A model generated the notes under the pieces. The model worked only from the letters and a program-made list of their open reading frames with translations, did no database searches and was not told the origin of the DNA. Shown piece after piece: positions 1 through 12,085 of a stretch of 64,000 bases of DNA. The stretch is taken from assembly GCA_021292105.1 (NCBI GenBank), contig CM037870.1, forward strand, positions 18,965,087 through 19,029,086, given 5' to 3'. This DNA is from Anadara kagoshimensis (Eukaryota > Mollusca > Bivalvia > Arcoida > Arcidae). Position 1 is the first letter of the stretch. Every line of letters begins with the position of its first letter. A program made the translations under genes and the position numbers.

Positions 1-410
1 ATCATATGGTGCAAAGGGGAACCACATTTGATGCTGAACAATCGTTGAAACAATTTCTTTTCTCTGTAGTTTAGACTGATTTTATAATTTTAACACATGT
101 TCAAGTTTTTTTCATGGGACATCTAAGGGAAGATATTTTCCCCAAAGTTGCATAAATTTTTTCTGGGTGTCTGGAGCAATTTTTCAAGCTTCTGTGGAGC
201 ACTAAAAGTGCACCAACTTGGACACCCCTGATGTGTTCACCATAATATTAAATAAGTATTATTTTATATATAAAAGTGTTCAAAATCTTAGATCTTGTAT
301 CCGGGAATATTACGAGTTGTGTTCATTATATATAGGATTTTTACATGGTTATTGTTTAGAATATTATTGTTATTGTTTTTAATTTGTTTTGTATATAAAC
401 AACTTGCTAA

Positions 411-650
411 ATAGACAAACAACTTTGACCTGTCCGCTTGACCTTTAATTTAAATATTGATTATGGACAAATGCATTTATATATAGGAATCACACTGGTT
501 TATTTTGTATACATAATGAAAACACTTATCTTGTGAACACAGTATTTACTGCGAATCCTATTGCTACCTATGTATAGGGTATATGGTGGGCCCTTCTATA
601 TCAATATTCCTAATAAAAGGTCAAACAGACAGGTCAATGTTATATGCCTA
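411..650. mobile_element. M2 palindromic MITE
   Basis: ATAGACAAACAACTTTGACC start, TGTCCGCTTGACC, and an inverted end AGGTCAAACAGACAGGTCAA...TATGCCTATA. Terminal inverted repeats of about 40 bp. Other copies at 50739-50970 and 60741-60968. Confidence 0.8.
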
Positions 651-719
651 TATTTACATGCATATTATTATCTATCAATTGTACTAGTTAACTATTTACA
701 AACTAATCCTGCTCACTTG

Positions 720-762
720 GATTTAAAAAAAAAAAAAAAAAAAAAAAAATTGGAAAAAAAAT
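720..762. repeat. A-rich tract with a run of about 26 A
   Basis: Homopolymeric A run broken by TTGG. It may be the tail of a retroposed copy, but no parent sequence is recognisable upstream. Confidence 0.6.
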
Positions 763-1395
763 ACTGAAAAATGAATGTAGAGTTATTTCCCCTTAATAGA
801 AATGAATTCAAATTTCATTATCCTTCATCTGATTGGAGAATGAAAAAAACCTTATTAGTAGCCAAATTTTCAATGTTTGTGAAAATATTTATAGTCTTTT
901 ACAATTTAAGTCTGATTCCAAGACCTAACAAGTATTTTAACATCACTTCTTTAGTCTTTACTAGAGGTGTCATTGATGAGAATTTGAATATTGATATATC
1001 AACTGAAAAATATATCAATAAATCGATATATCAAAATATCAGAAAGTGATTAAAAATAATTAATATTTTTGTTGAATCTTTTATCAAACAGATTATTTTC
1101 CACCAATATTTGGCATGTCTGGTGCCGTCTTAAATGTTTCTTATATAATGTGCACTCTGTTTTGTATGTCACTTGGTTTTAAGATGCATTAAAATGGGTT
1201 GTAATTATAATGTATTTACATCAAGTTTAATCTACATGTGTCATTGACTATTCCTTCCATGAACTTGTGGCCATTTTTGTTGATATTGATACTCAAAAAC
1301 TGTATCGATATGTCGTATCACTGGCTTTTATCAATGATATATCGATCTATCAATGACAGCCCTAGGCTTCACTCCCTTAGCATCAATACATTTGT

Positions 1396-1564
1396 CTTGG
1401 TTTCTACAAATTTAAAATCACGAGTAGCCAAATCTACAAATTTTTGCAAATATGGTCCTTTTTAAAGTATTTTTCACAAATTTTGTAAAATAGGTTATTT
1501 TTTTGAAAGAGTTTCTCAAAAATTGAGTAGTCAGCATTTTTGGCTACCAGGAATGGAAACATAT
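1396..1564 (-). mobile_element. M1 MITE, minus orientation
   Basis: CTTGGTTTCTACAAATTTAA at one end and TACCAGGAATGGAAACATAT at the other, with the M1 interior in reverse complement (TAGCCAAATCTACAAATTT). Confidence 0.75.
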
Positions 1565-2203
1565 TAACTCTACAAATTAACCCCAGTGTTACCATGGTTA
1601 CCATTACTTTAGCTGAAATCAAAATTGGTAGATATTATCAGATGATTAAATTTTGATTAAGTATAAATTTTAATATATTATACTAGAGATCTTATGGAAA
1701 TTTTAAATTTCTTATACATATAGAAATAAAATAATTTTGTTGATCATTCTGTGTTTCTTTATTTTTTACTATCATAATGGCGGTAATATTCTGGCAATGT
1801 GTTTTAAAAGACCATTTTCATGTGTTAAATATTCTCTCTAAATTTTCCCTAGTTTTAGAAATCAGCAGCAAGGTTTGTGCAAATTAATTACTACTGGTAT
1901 TAAGGATCACAGGTGACATTTATGTGGCTATGTTGATCACACACACACATATACAGTGTGTGCACACTTTGAAGGCGAATTGGACTTTGTTTTGTGTGAT
2001 TGCAATCAACAAGGGTCTAACTTGATCAAAACATTATTTAGTGTTTGCTAAAACTATGGAAAGTTGAATGTCCTTTGGCAAGGAAACTTAATGCACATAA
2101 ACATCTTCCATAGACTTATATAAGTAGTATTTTAAAATTCAAATGCAATCATAAAAAAGTAAGAATAAGGGTGTGATCAACATCGTCACATTATTGTCAC
2201 CAA
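1565..2203. other. AT-rich intergenic stretch, nothing recognised
   Basis: No reading frame, RNA gene or repeat stands out, apart from a short ACACACACACATATACAGTG dinucleotide-like segment near 1940. Confidence 0.6.
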
Positions 2204-2535
2204 TGAGAGTTGAATTGAGTAATGGTGTTTAACGTCCCAGTCAAGAATATTTCACTTATTTCAAAATGTCACCAGCTATAGGTGAAGGCACAGAAATTTT
2301 GCCCGTGTTTTGCAGCAGGGTTCTTTATTGTATCCTGCCTAGCGTTACATGGGACCTCATTTATTTTAAGTTACCATCCGAAAGAACCATGACTTTCATT
2401 TCCTAATGAAGAGTGTTTGGCGATTGTAGAGTCACTACCCACTTTCAAGTCTTGTGTCAGACCAGGTCAGGGTTCAAACCCACAACTTCCCACTTACGGA
2501 GCAAACATTCTACCAATGAGGATGTTGCACTATTG
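2204..2535 (-). repeat. SINE A, full length
   Basis: GTTTAACGTCCCAGTCAAGA tail, CACCAGCTATAGGTGAAGGC, CCATCCGAAAGAACCATGAC body and the head CAGGGTTCAAACCCACAAC with TTCTACCAATGAG. Confidence 0.8.
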
Positions 2536-2689
2536 TGCATTTGTTAGAGATTGCTTTAAATATTTTCTAGGGGCCTCTATACAGTTTCTTATTCGGGGCC
2601 CTACACCTTAGTTTTCAACAAATTGGATAATACTTGTCATAAGGACGCTGCATCCCACAACATCTAAGGTCTGTTATTAGTATGAACAA

Positions 2690-2990
2690 CTATGGGAGCT
2701 TAGTTGGGTGCTTGCTTCATATGTGGGAGATTTTAAATTGGTTCGAACTGCAGTAAGGGTCTGACTTATTCTTAAAAATAAGTAGTGACTGTTTTTTGGC
2801 CAAACACCAGGTATTTAGAAAGTCAGGGTTCTCCGAAAGAGACTTTAGAACTGGTGCCCATTTTCACGACGGCATAACACATTAAAGAACCCTACCAGCA
2901 CATTGCCCTGAGCTCACTGCAAAGGTTAAAATTTCTTTTACTTCACCTATAGCTGGTGATGTCTGGATATAAGAGAATCAATCATTAGTA
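2690..2990 (+). repeat. SINE A, near full length
   Basis: Degraded head (TTAGTTGGGTGCTTGC, TGGTTCGAACTGC), body (AGTAGTGACTGTTTTTTGGC) and tail (TTCACCTATAGCTGGTGATG, GATATAAGAGAATCAATC). Confidence 0.75.
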
Positions 2991-3104
2991 TGCTCATCAG
3001 ATGGTTTTTAGATCACCTTAGCAAATGCTCAAGATGAAGTATTCAAATGCTATTTTGTCTGCTGTCTCTTGTACATCATTCATGAACTTTTTACTTACAT
3101 TACA

Positions 3105-4760
3105 GCTTCACTTAAACCAGTAAACCCATTACAATGAAACTTGGCATAAATGATGCCTGGACCTAGTCTTTTCAAGTTTGTGATGCTGGTTGACCTTGGT
3201 ATGCATTCAAGATCAGTGATGTACACGTTACACATTTTCATGTCACAAACTAAAATACTAGGAGTTAAAACTTCATACCTAGTAACAGGGCATGTAACTT
3301 CACCAAGTGAACCTGAATGACCAACATTCAAGGTAATTTTGACCTGAAGTAGTAAAACTTTTTATACTTTATGCATGTAACTTGTAACTTTATACATATT
3401 TATACATTCAAACCTGTCTATAAAAGCCAGCCAAGGGAACCAGTAAAAGTGGTCTTTATGGGCAGGTGGCTTTATATCAGGTTCAAATAATATGATAAAG
3501 AACAATTGAGATACAAATCTACTGGCCTTTATAAGCAGGTGTCCCTTATATAGAGGTGGTCTTTGAGACAGTTTTGACCAGCATGATGTTATGAAAATCA
3601 TGAAAAATTTGTAAAGCAGCTTGCCCTTGACCTGCATTCAAAGTCACAGTGACCTGAATAATAGTGTAAATCTTGTCGTGAACAAGAAAGCCTAGGAACT
3701 TAAATTTTCATTGTATAGCAACATGCCATCAAACTACAAAATTGTATGTAGCTGAATGACCTTGGCTTACATTCTAAGTCGCGGGGACGGACTCGAATTA
3801 GTTGAACTTTTTAACATATTATGTTAATGCCTTAAATTGAATCTTCATGTATAGCATCATCTCATAAAGCTCTACAAAGTTTGCAAAGCTATTTGACCTC
3901 GACCTACATGCAAGGACACAGTGACCTAGGGATGCAAAACCTTTGAACATCTTTTCATGAACAAAAAGACAAGAAGTGTGAAAACTTAATATATATCATC
4001 ATGCTATAACACTTCCAAGTTTGTAAAGCAGGCTGACCTTGACCTACATTCAAGGTCACAGTGATCTGAAGTTGTTAACATTACAACTTTAACAAGTTAT
4101 GATGAATCAAACCACCTAACAGCTTAAACATTTAGCATATAGAATCAGGGCATGAAGCTTTACCAAGTTTGTGAAGCTGATTGACCTTGACCTACATTCA
4201 CGGTAACAGTAGTCTGAAGTGGTTACCGGTAATAGCTTTAACAACTTATGATGAACTACCTAAACAGCCTAGAAGCTTTACATTTTGAATTGGGGCATGA
4301 AGCTCCAAAGTTGCAAAGCTGGTTGATCTTGACCCACCTTCGAGGTCACAGTTACCATGAATTACCAGGTCAAGAAGCATTAAACTTCATACTTGCATAT
4401 TGCATCATGTCTGTCACGAAACTCTTCCATGTTTGTGATGCAGGTTGACCTTGACCTGACCTGCATTCAAGGTCCCAGTGACCTGAAGATGTATATCTTC
4501 CTGTCATGTACTGACTTCGGGAACTTGGCCTTCATATATAGCGGCAAGTTACGAAGCTCTACCAAGTTTGTCAAGCTAGTTGATCTTGACCTACATTCGA
4601 GGTCATAGCGACCTGAAATACTAATAGTCAATGCCTTTAACATCTTGAAAACGCCAAAAAGCTTGAAAATCCATACAGCGTATAGCATCAGAAATAAAGC
4701 TCTATCAAGTTTATGATGCTGGTTGACCTTAACTCGCAGGAACTTATACATTGTAACCTA
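3105..4760. repeat. Diverged array with AGGTCA-like inverted motifs
   Basis: About nine diverged units, each with a form of AAGTTTGTGAAGCTGGTTGA followed by CCTTGACCTACATTCAAGGT and CACAGTGACCTGAAG. Examples lie at about 3155, 3610, 3745, 3875, 4018, 4165, 4305, 4430, 4565 and 4705. Spacing is irregular, roughly 130-145 bp. An M5 element interrupts it at 3408-3583. Confidence 0.8.
3408..3583 (+). mobile_element. M5 repeat inserted in the AGGTCA-like array
   Basis: CAAACCTGTCTATAAAAGCC start, GAACCAGTAAAAGTGGTCTT, AAAGAACAATTGAGATAC and TTATATAGAGGTGGTC end. Ends form an imperfect inverted repeat. Confidence 0.7.
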
Positions 4761-4818
4761 AAGATCTTGGCGAGTATCGACACTTAGATCTCTATCAAGT
4801 CTGTGAAACTGGATTGAA

Positions 4819-4850
4819 CCCCCCCCCCCCCCCCCCCCACAAAAAAAAAA
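4819..4850. repeat. Poly-C then poly-A tract
   Basis: C(19) followed by ACA and A(10). The length is likely unstable and may include sequencing error. Confidence 0.85.
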
Positions 4851-5182
4851 CAACTTTATAAACAATATGGATATATATGGTGTTTGGATATCCAAAACAT
4901 TGAATAAATATTAATTTAACGGTGCCACATAGTTCACCAGCGATTATCCGTACTAGTATCCTGAAGCATATGGAAAATTACTCGTAAAACACGCTAATCG
5001 ATATTTTGCCATTCGAAACCAATCTAATAAATCTAGACATATCAGGCCACTTTTATCGACTATATCCACGCCTTCATCGTAGACTAATTATTAAACCTTA
5101 TAAAATCAGCGTAATTCGATCTCAATTGGGGCGATTTGATTTTAACTGAGGTGAGAAAACGGATCATTGATAAAAATTGAAG

Positions 5183-5390
5183 CCTATCGCAAGTCACGAG
5201 TACTGGACCTTTACTGCGTGGTTGCCAGGTAAACTGATTGGTTGCCTAGTAACCAGTTCCACATGCCATGGATTAATAGTTCCCCATAGAATCCTATCGC
5301 AAGTCACGAGTACTGGACCTTTACTGTGTGGTTGCCAGGTAAACTGCCTTGTTGCCTGGTAACCAGTTTCACATGTCATGGGTTAGGTTT
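5183..5390. repeat. Two-copy 110-bp direct repeat
   Basis: CCTATCGCAAGTCACGAGTA at 5183 and 5293. Both copies continue CTGGACCTTTACTG, GGTTGCCAGGTAAACTG and GTTGCCTRGTAACCAG. GTTGCC...GGTAACCAG-type sequence resembles an RFX X-box half-site. Confidence 0.85.
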
Positions 5391-6060
5391 GCGGTGTTAA
5401 TTCGCAACACTGAAGGCCAGTCACCGCTCAACAGGTACAAAGCAGATCACGAATTCTTGTAAAAAAAATTAAAGCACCACACAAACTTGTTTTCGAGATT
5501 AATAAAAATTATCTGCCAGTCGCAAATAACTTAATTTGCTGTTTTGATGTTATAAACAATAAACAATTTTATATAGGCTTATTAGGACTTGATATTTGGC
5601 TTTCAGACGACCATATTATAACGCCAATTTGCACGCACCCACACACTTTTTGCAGAGCCTGCAAATAATCTATAATTGCTAATCCTATACCCAGGCACAA
5701 GGATGAAACATGCATTGTTTAGAAAGTCTATCGATTTTATGAACCATTTTATCAATTTTAAGACCTTCAAAGTCGCGTTAAAACACTAAATTTTATTGAA
5801 AAACGATTATCTACTAAGCCCTATCTTAGCAACATAAGCTATCGACCCGTTTGAACCAAACTCTGAATGGCATTATGGAAAGTTCCTTTTGAATCCAAAC
5901 ATTTAAGCCGAAGTACCTGCTTTAGTGATGGTAGGTTATATTACTGTCTACTGCCATCGAAGGTCATCCAATTAAAAAGTAGCTTACATCGTAAAGGCAA
6001 ATACATCGGCTTAAATCCAGCACTGAACTGGCCTGGTGTGATGAAGATTCTGAATTTCAT
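5391..6060. other. Unassigned intergenic stretch
   Basis: AT-rich with scattered CpG. No frame with family resemblance and no repeat relative noticed in this window. Confidence 0.5.
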
Positions 6061-6074
6061 TAAATATTTCTTTT

Positions 6075-6360
6075 TCACGACCAATGACTTACTTATTGGG
6101 GAAACTGTTCAGACACTCCTCTGTTCTGGATGGGTCATGTGTAAAATGTTTTTTTTTAAATTTGAATGTTGAAATTATTTCATTAATATCACGGCCAATG
6201 ACTTACTTATGGAGGAACTGTTCAGAAACTCCTCTGTTCTGGATGGGTCATGTGTAAAATGTAATTTAATTTGAATGTTAAAAATATTTCATTAATATCA
6301 CGGCCAATGACTTGCTTATCATGGAGGGAACTGTGTTCTCACCGGGTCACGTGTAAACTT
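6075..6360. repeat. Three-copy tandem repeat, about 112 bp
   Basis: CCAATGACTTACTTAT at 6081, 6195 and 6304 (third copy CCAATGACTTGCTTAT). Each is followed by GGAACTGTTCAG-type and GGGTCATGTGTAAA-type sequence; the third copy has an internal deletion. Confidence 0.8.
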
Positions 6361-6494
6361 GAAATGGATTCTCTGAAATTGACATGGAAGGTTTGGAACC
6401 AAACTTAACAAAACGATCAATCGAATTTCATCACGTGATTTCCGGTTTAGTTTGAAACTTACATTCTTGAAACTCGAAGGACTGTTCATTTTAA

Positions 6495-7915
6495 CTTTTA
6501 TATTTATGGATATCCATATAAATTTTAATTTTATGGATATCCGTATGTCATTTATATGGATATACATACTTTAATGGATATGCATAATTTAAATTATGGA
6601 TATCCACATTTGAATTATAGATATCCGTAATTTAAAACACGAATTATGAATATAAAAATCCCGAATTAAGGACATCAAACTCCCGAGTTATGGATATCAA
6701 AACTAAGAATTATAGATAACAAAAACCATAATTAAGGATACTTAACCCCAAAGTTAAGGGTATCAAACCCACCCCGAATTAAGGATATCAAACCCCCGAA
6801 TTAAGGAAATCAAACCCATGGATATCAAAACTTCCAATTAAGGATACCGAACCCCGAATTACGGATATCAAAACCTCGGATTACGGATATCAAAACCCCG
6901 AATTTTAGATACCAAAACCCAGAATTACGGATATCAAAATGATGAATAATGAATACTAAATCCCTGGATTGTTGATATCAAAACTTTAAATTATGGGTAT
7001 CAAAACTCAAAAGATATCAAACCCCGAATTATGAATATAAAAACCCTGGATTATGGATATCAAAACCCTGGATTATGGATATCAAAACATCGAATTATGA
7101 ATATCAAAACCCTACATTATGGATATACAAAAGCCTGGATTATGAATATCAAAACCCTGGATTATGGATATCAAAACATCGAATTATGGATACCAAGACC
7201 CGAATTATGGATATCAAAACCCTGGTTTATGGATATCAAACCCTGGATTATTGATATCAAAACCACGACATTTGAATATCAATACCCTGATAAATATCAA
7301 AACATCGAATTATGGATATCAAAACATCGAATTATGGATATCAAAACATCGAACTATGGATATTAAAACATCGAATTATGGATATCAAAACCCCGAATTA
7401 TCGATATCAAAACCCTGGGTTATGGATATCCCGAATTATGAAGAACAAAACCCCTGGATTATGGATATTAAAACCTCGAATTATGGACATCAAAACCCTA
7501 AACTATGAACATAAAAACCCCAATTATGGATATCAAAACACTGGATTATGATATTAAACCCCTGGATTTTTTACATCAAATCCAGAAGTATGGTTATAGA
7601 AACCCCGATTTATGGATATCAATCCCCGATTATGGATTTCAAAATCCTGGATTATGAATATCAAAAGCTCGGTAGATATTAAATCCCGAATTATGAAATA
7701 TATTTTATTAATATATAATAATATGAATATTTTGGATATCAAAACCGAATTAAGGATAATAAATCCAAAATATCACCCCACCCACCCACCCCGAATTACG
7801 GATATTAAAACCCCGAATCATTGATATAAAAAGAATATCCTCAAATTTTGGATATCAAAGCCCTAATTACCCCGTTTTACGGATATTAAAAAAATCCCAA
7901 TAATAGATATCCATA
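6495..7915. repeat. 22-bp minisatellite, about 60 units
   Basis: Consensus AATTATGGATATCAAAACCC plus two variable bases, with an internal GATATC palindrome in most units. It is most regular at 7020-7640 and decays outward. Because 22 is not a multiple of 3, long frames appear by readthrough in all three phases (MDIKTSNYGYQN-type peptides); these are not genes. Confidence 0.9.
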
Positions 7916-8372
7916 AATAGTGAATGGATAGAGAGTGGACTATAATCGTCTCGATGTCGTGACCTCTACGACACTATGCTTATTATTTACATGTGCTAGT
8001 TTACTTACGAACCTCAATAGACACTTTGTACTTCCGATACAACCCATAAAATGACTTTGTTAAAGAAATGATGTCACTTGGCTACATCCGGACAGATTAT
8101 TGTGTGTCATATTTATTTGCTAGCAACCGCCGTGTCTTAAGAGAAATTATATAAATTTTTGAATTTTCTGAATGAAAAATTTCAAAAATTATAACTTTGA
8201 ATATTTCAAAAATGGGTATAATAATTTATATTATGTAAATATAACTTGTATAAAACAATTACCATTTACATCGGGCCATAACTGACCCTGTGAACCACCA
8301 GCAGTATTTTCATACTAAAAAATAAAATAATTTTTTTAAAAATAAAAAAAATAAATAGATAAAACCGTTAAA
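7916..8372. other. AT-rich stretch, nothing recognised
   Basis: Non-repetitive sequence between the minisatellite and a short Cys-containing frame. A/T runs at 8320-8360. Confidence 0.5.
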
Positions 8373-8564
8373 ATGAGAAAACTACTGTTAAAGTTAAATA
8401 TAGAAATGGAAACAGGAATAATAGGCTGTACTTCGTGTAACGTGAGTCCCCCGACAGATGACACATCGATGTGCACGTGTTCACAAGTAGTGTCATTGTC
8501 ATCATCATTTTCTGATATTGATCCCTACACAAAGGCAGATGGAAAGGGAAACATTTTATATTAA
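8373..8564 (+). other. Short coding-like frame with Cys cluster, uncertain
   Basis: 63 codons from ATG to TAA. The middle reads GCTSCNVSPPTDDTSMCTCS with a Ser-rich stretch after it. The base composition is more balanced than the surrounding AT-rich DNA. No family recognised and no clear splice sites. It could be an exon of an unseen gene, a decayed exon or chance. Confidence 0.2.
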
Positions 8565-8764
8565 TATTCAGCTCGTTTCTTCTTAGCTATATCATGATTT
8601 TTTTTATAAATTTTAGTATTACATTTCAAGGGTGATCCTAGCAGCCACTAGAAGTGCCCGACCAAGATCTGGAATTTTATTATTCATTACGGCTTTTTAG
8701 TTGTTTTATATGACTGAAAAACTGATTGAGGCGATCATTAAGTTTTTTTTTGGGGTATTAGTCT

Positions 8765-9690
8765 GTATAATTATGACGTCATTATGTTTATGACGCAATA
8801 CCTTTGTTCTGACCTCATGACGTCACTGGTATGATGACGTTTTTCTCCGGGTCAGTGGCTCAGTATGTCGGCGGTGCATTTGTTCTCATTTCATGACGTC
8901 ACTGATAGGATGACGTTGTCCGGTTCAGTGGGTCAGTTTGTCGTCAGTGCCTTTGTTCTGATTTCATGACATCACTGGTAGTATGACGTTTTTAAGTTGA
9001 CGGGTTCAATGGGTCATTATGTTGGCGGTGCCTTTGTTCTGATTTCATTACACCACTGGTAGGATAACGTTTTTAAAAGTTGTCCGGTTCAGTGGGTCAG
9101 TATGTCGTCAGTGCCTTTGTTCTGATTTCATTACATCACTGTTAGTATGACGTTTTGAAGGGTAGTCCGGTTATATAGGTCAGTATGTCGACGTTGTCTT
9201 TGTTCTTATTTCATGAAGCCGTCAATGGTAGTATGACGTTTTGAAAGGTAGTCCGGTTTTATGGGTCAGTTTGTCGACGTTGTCTTTGTTCTAATTTCAT
9301 GAAGCCGTCACTGGTAGGATGACGTTTTTAAAAAAAATTCTCGCGGTTCCGTGGGTAGGTATGTCGATATTGCCTTTGTTTTCACGACGTCACTGGTAGG
9401 ATGGTGTTTTTAATGGTTGTCTGTTGCAGTAGTTCAGTTTGTCAGTGGTGCCTTTGTTCTTATTGTATGACGTCACACGTTGGGTGACGTTTTTAAAGTT
9501 TATTCGGTTTTGTAGGTCAGTATGTCGACGTTGTCTTAGTTCTAACGTCTTGAAGCCGTCACTGGTAGGATGGCGTTTTTTAAACCAGTCCGGTTGAATG
9601 GGTCAGTATGTCGGCAGTGTCTTGATCATGATTCTTTGGCGTCACTTGTATGGTGGTGTCCGATTCAGTGGGTCAGTATGTTGATAATAT
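8765..9690. repeat. Array of about 11 diverged 80-85 bp units with CRE palindromes
   Basis: Units contain GGGTCAGTATGTCGGCGG, CCTTTGTTCTGATTTCATGA and CACTGGTAGGATGACGTTTT. Perfect TGACGTCA occurs at 8774, 8818, 8893 and 9468; other units carry one-base variants. Confidence 0.85.
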
Positions 9691-10129
9691 TAACCATGAA
9701 ATTCAATACATGTCACGAGCCATACTCGTTTGAAATAAGCTGCTACACGAAATTAAATTTTAGACAACACCAATCACGAACTACACTGAAAAATGTCTAT
9801 TTTAGGCAAGGCAGTCTATTTTTATAATAAGAGGGTGTCAAAGCAGAATCAGAATCATAAGATCTACAAAGAGATTATATCTTAAAATATTGTTTTTTTT
9901 TTTTTTAAAAAAAAGTTGAAAATGAACAACATTAATTTAACAGGATTCTGAATTGCATAGGTGATCATAATGTAGTGTGCTTTTTTCCGCTTCGCATTTT
10001 TCCACCTTATGTATTGCAGGGAAAAAAATATGACTAGTTGCCAATTGGTCTAAATCGCACTTATGGATATTCTCTATAAATAATGATTTATAGTACATGT
10101 GTTATTTAATCGTGTAGACCTATAAGTGC

Positions 10130-10805
10130 ATGTAAGGTTGATTCACTCATATCTTTCGTAATTATTCATAAGAATCGCAATCGTAAATTGGCACGAGTTC
10201 ACAAATGCGTGACAACTCCTAACAACCCTACACTGGCCCTGCCATGATTTTCTTTTCACCAATGCGTTTAGGCATCTAAAAGATATGGAAATTTTGATAT
10301 AATTGATGCAAAAAATAAAATTGCTTTAACTCATAAATACGTGACAACAGTGCCTCGTGCGTCTCCTAAAATGTAACAACAAGATTTTCACCTTTGCGTT
10401 TTGCATCCATAAGATATGGAGACATTTCAAATAATTAATGCATAAAATAAAATTGCCAAAAATCACAAATGCGTGACATGAAAAATGCGTCTTGTTGCAG
10501 TGCATTGAAATGGTTTCCACCAATGCATTTTTGCGTTCAAAAATATATCAAAAATGTTTATAAGATTAATACATAAAATGAAATTTAAATGCATTAGAAC
10601 TGCCTTGCGTCTCCTGACAACTACAGCTGCAGTGACATAATATTCACTAATGCGTTTTATCGAAAATTTTCATATAATTGATGCATAGAATAAAAATCGA
10701 AAATCACAAATGCGCAACAACTGCATTGTGTTTAGTGTTCCATCAACGCGCTTTGCGTTCAAAAGATATCGATAATTTTCATAATTGATGCATTAAAATA
10801 AAATA
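10130..10805. repeat. Array of five diverged units, about 130 bp
   Basis: AATCACAAATGCGTGACAAC-type blocks at about 10195, 10329, 10460, 10582 and 10702. Each is followed by CACCAATGCGTTTTGCGTTC-type, AAAAGATATGG and ATAATTGATGCATAAAATAA. Confidence 0.85.
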
Positions 10806-11865
10806 AACTAACCGTAATCAAATATTCCTTTTGATTCATGATTGGTTGAATAATGTATTTTATATTTTGTGCATGCTAAAACACGTGAAAACAAATTTAT
10901 GGAAAATTTGAAGCTTATGTACAGAAATCAATAGAATTGCACCATGCTGAAAGGTCAAAGGTTAACGTAATTACATGTTAGACACACAGCATGTATTGAT
11001 GACGTCATTCGTACATTTAGTAATCATGTTTCATAATTCTCTATATCGTCAATTTCCAGCTTTTTGAAGTGTGAATTTTTAATTATTTTTTATCAGAATC
11101 CAGAATCTATGGTGACGAAAGTCTTTATGTTAAGTAAACCTAAATCTAGCTGTCATGCCCGTTTTTGGAAACCACGTAGTAAAATAGCTTAATCATATTT
11201 TTTATCCGAAATTTAACAAAGAACAGGACTATAAAAAAACCCAATTACTAAATATTGTAAATAAAGTTTGGCAATCGTCTAAGAACCCTACCGATACCTA
11301 AAAGTAGACATATCGATCTGAAAGCATCATTAAACGTATTTAGTTTCAGATGAATTGATTTATGTTACTATGGCAACTGTGATGTCAATGGATTCCATAG
11401 TTACTTTTGAAGTAGCTACTACATCATGACTCATAGTAGAGGATGCTTGTGTTTTTAACATTATAACGTCATTGTGTATCACTAAAAAGATCAGATCTTG
11501 ACAGAAACTGATAAAACGGTTAATAAAACTCCATTTTTTAAAACTTTGAAACATGCAGCATAAATACACAAATTTGATAAATCTAGAATACACGCTTGTA
11601 TCTATAATCAAATATTTAATATTTAATTTACCATTTACATCAGCATTTGGGCGGGCACTGAAAAATAAAAATATAACCCTTTCTTCACCAAACCAACTAC
11701 ACCTAAAGCCCCCTAACCTTTAAGTCAGTTTCAGGAACAGAAGCGCCTTCTATACATGTCCAAAGGATTCTGGTGCTGACCAGTCCACATTGTGTAAAAA
11801 GTATATGGATTCACAACGACTAAAGCTTACATTCCCCCCTCCAAGTTATAGTGAAGTGGGAGAGG
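10806..11865. other. Unassigned intergenic stretch
   Basis: Unique-looking AT-rich sequence. No supported gene or repeat. Confidence 0.5.
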
Positions 11866-12085
11866 GTTCCTGGTGGCAGAGTGATCACAGCCCCTCTCGC
11901 TGCCTAGGTTTGAATCCCGATCGTGACATATACGAGTTTGTCAACACGTTGCTAATTAATGGTTTTCCTCCAAACATCCAGGTTTCCTCTACCATTCCTG
12001 AAGTGACTGACTCGATATAAGTGAAATAAACTTGACTGCGTGATGTAAAACACAATTACTTCACTCTCCCGACTATATACTATGC
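11866..12085 (+). repeat. SINE B, near full length
   Basis: tRNA-like head (GGTGGCAGAGTGATCACAGC; box B TAGGTTTGAATCCCGATCG), body (CCAGGTTTCCTCTACCATTC) and tail (GATATAAGTGAAATAAACTT, GACTGCGTGATGTAAAAC). Confidence 0.85.

Noticed and set aside
7031-7551. Three overlapping 79-114 codon frames with MDIKTSNYGYQN-like repeats
   Set aside because: They follow mechanically from the 22-bp minisatellite, which cycles through all phases. The same peptide appears in every frame.
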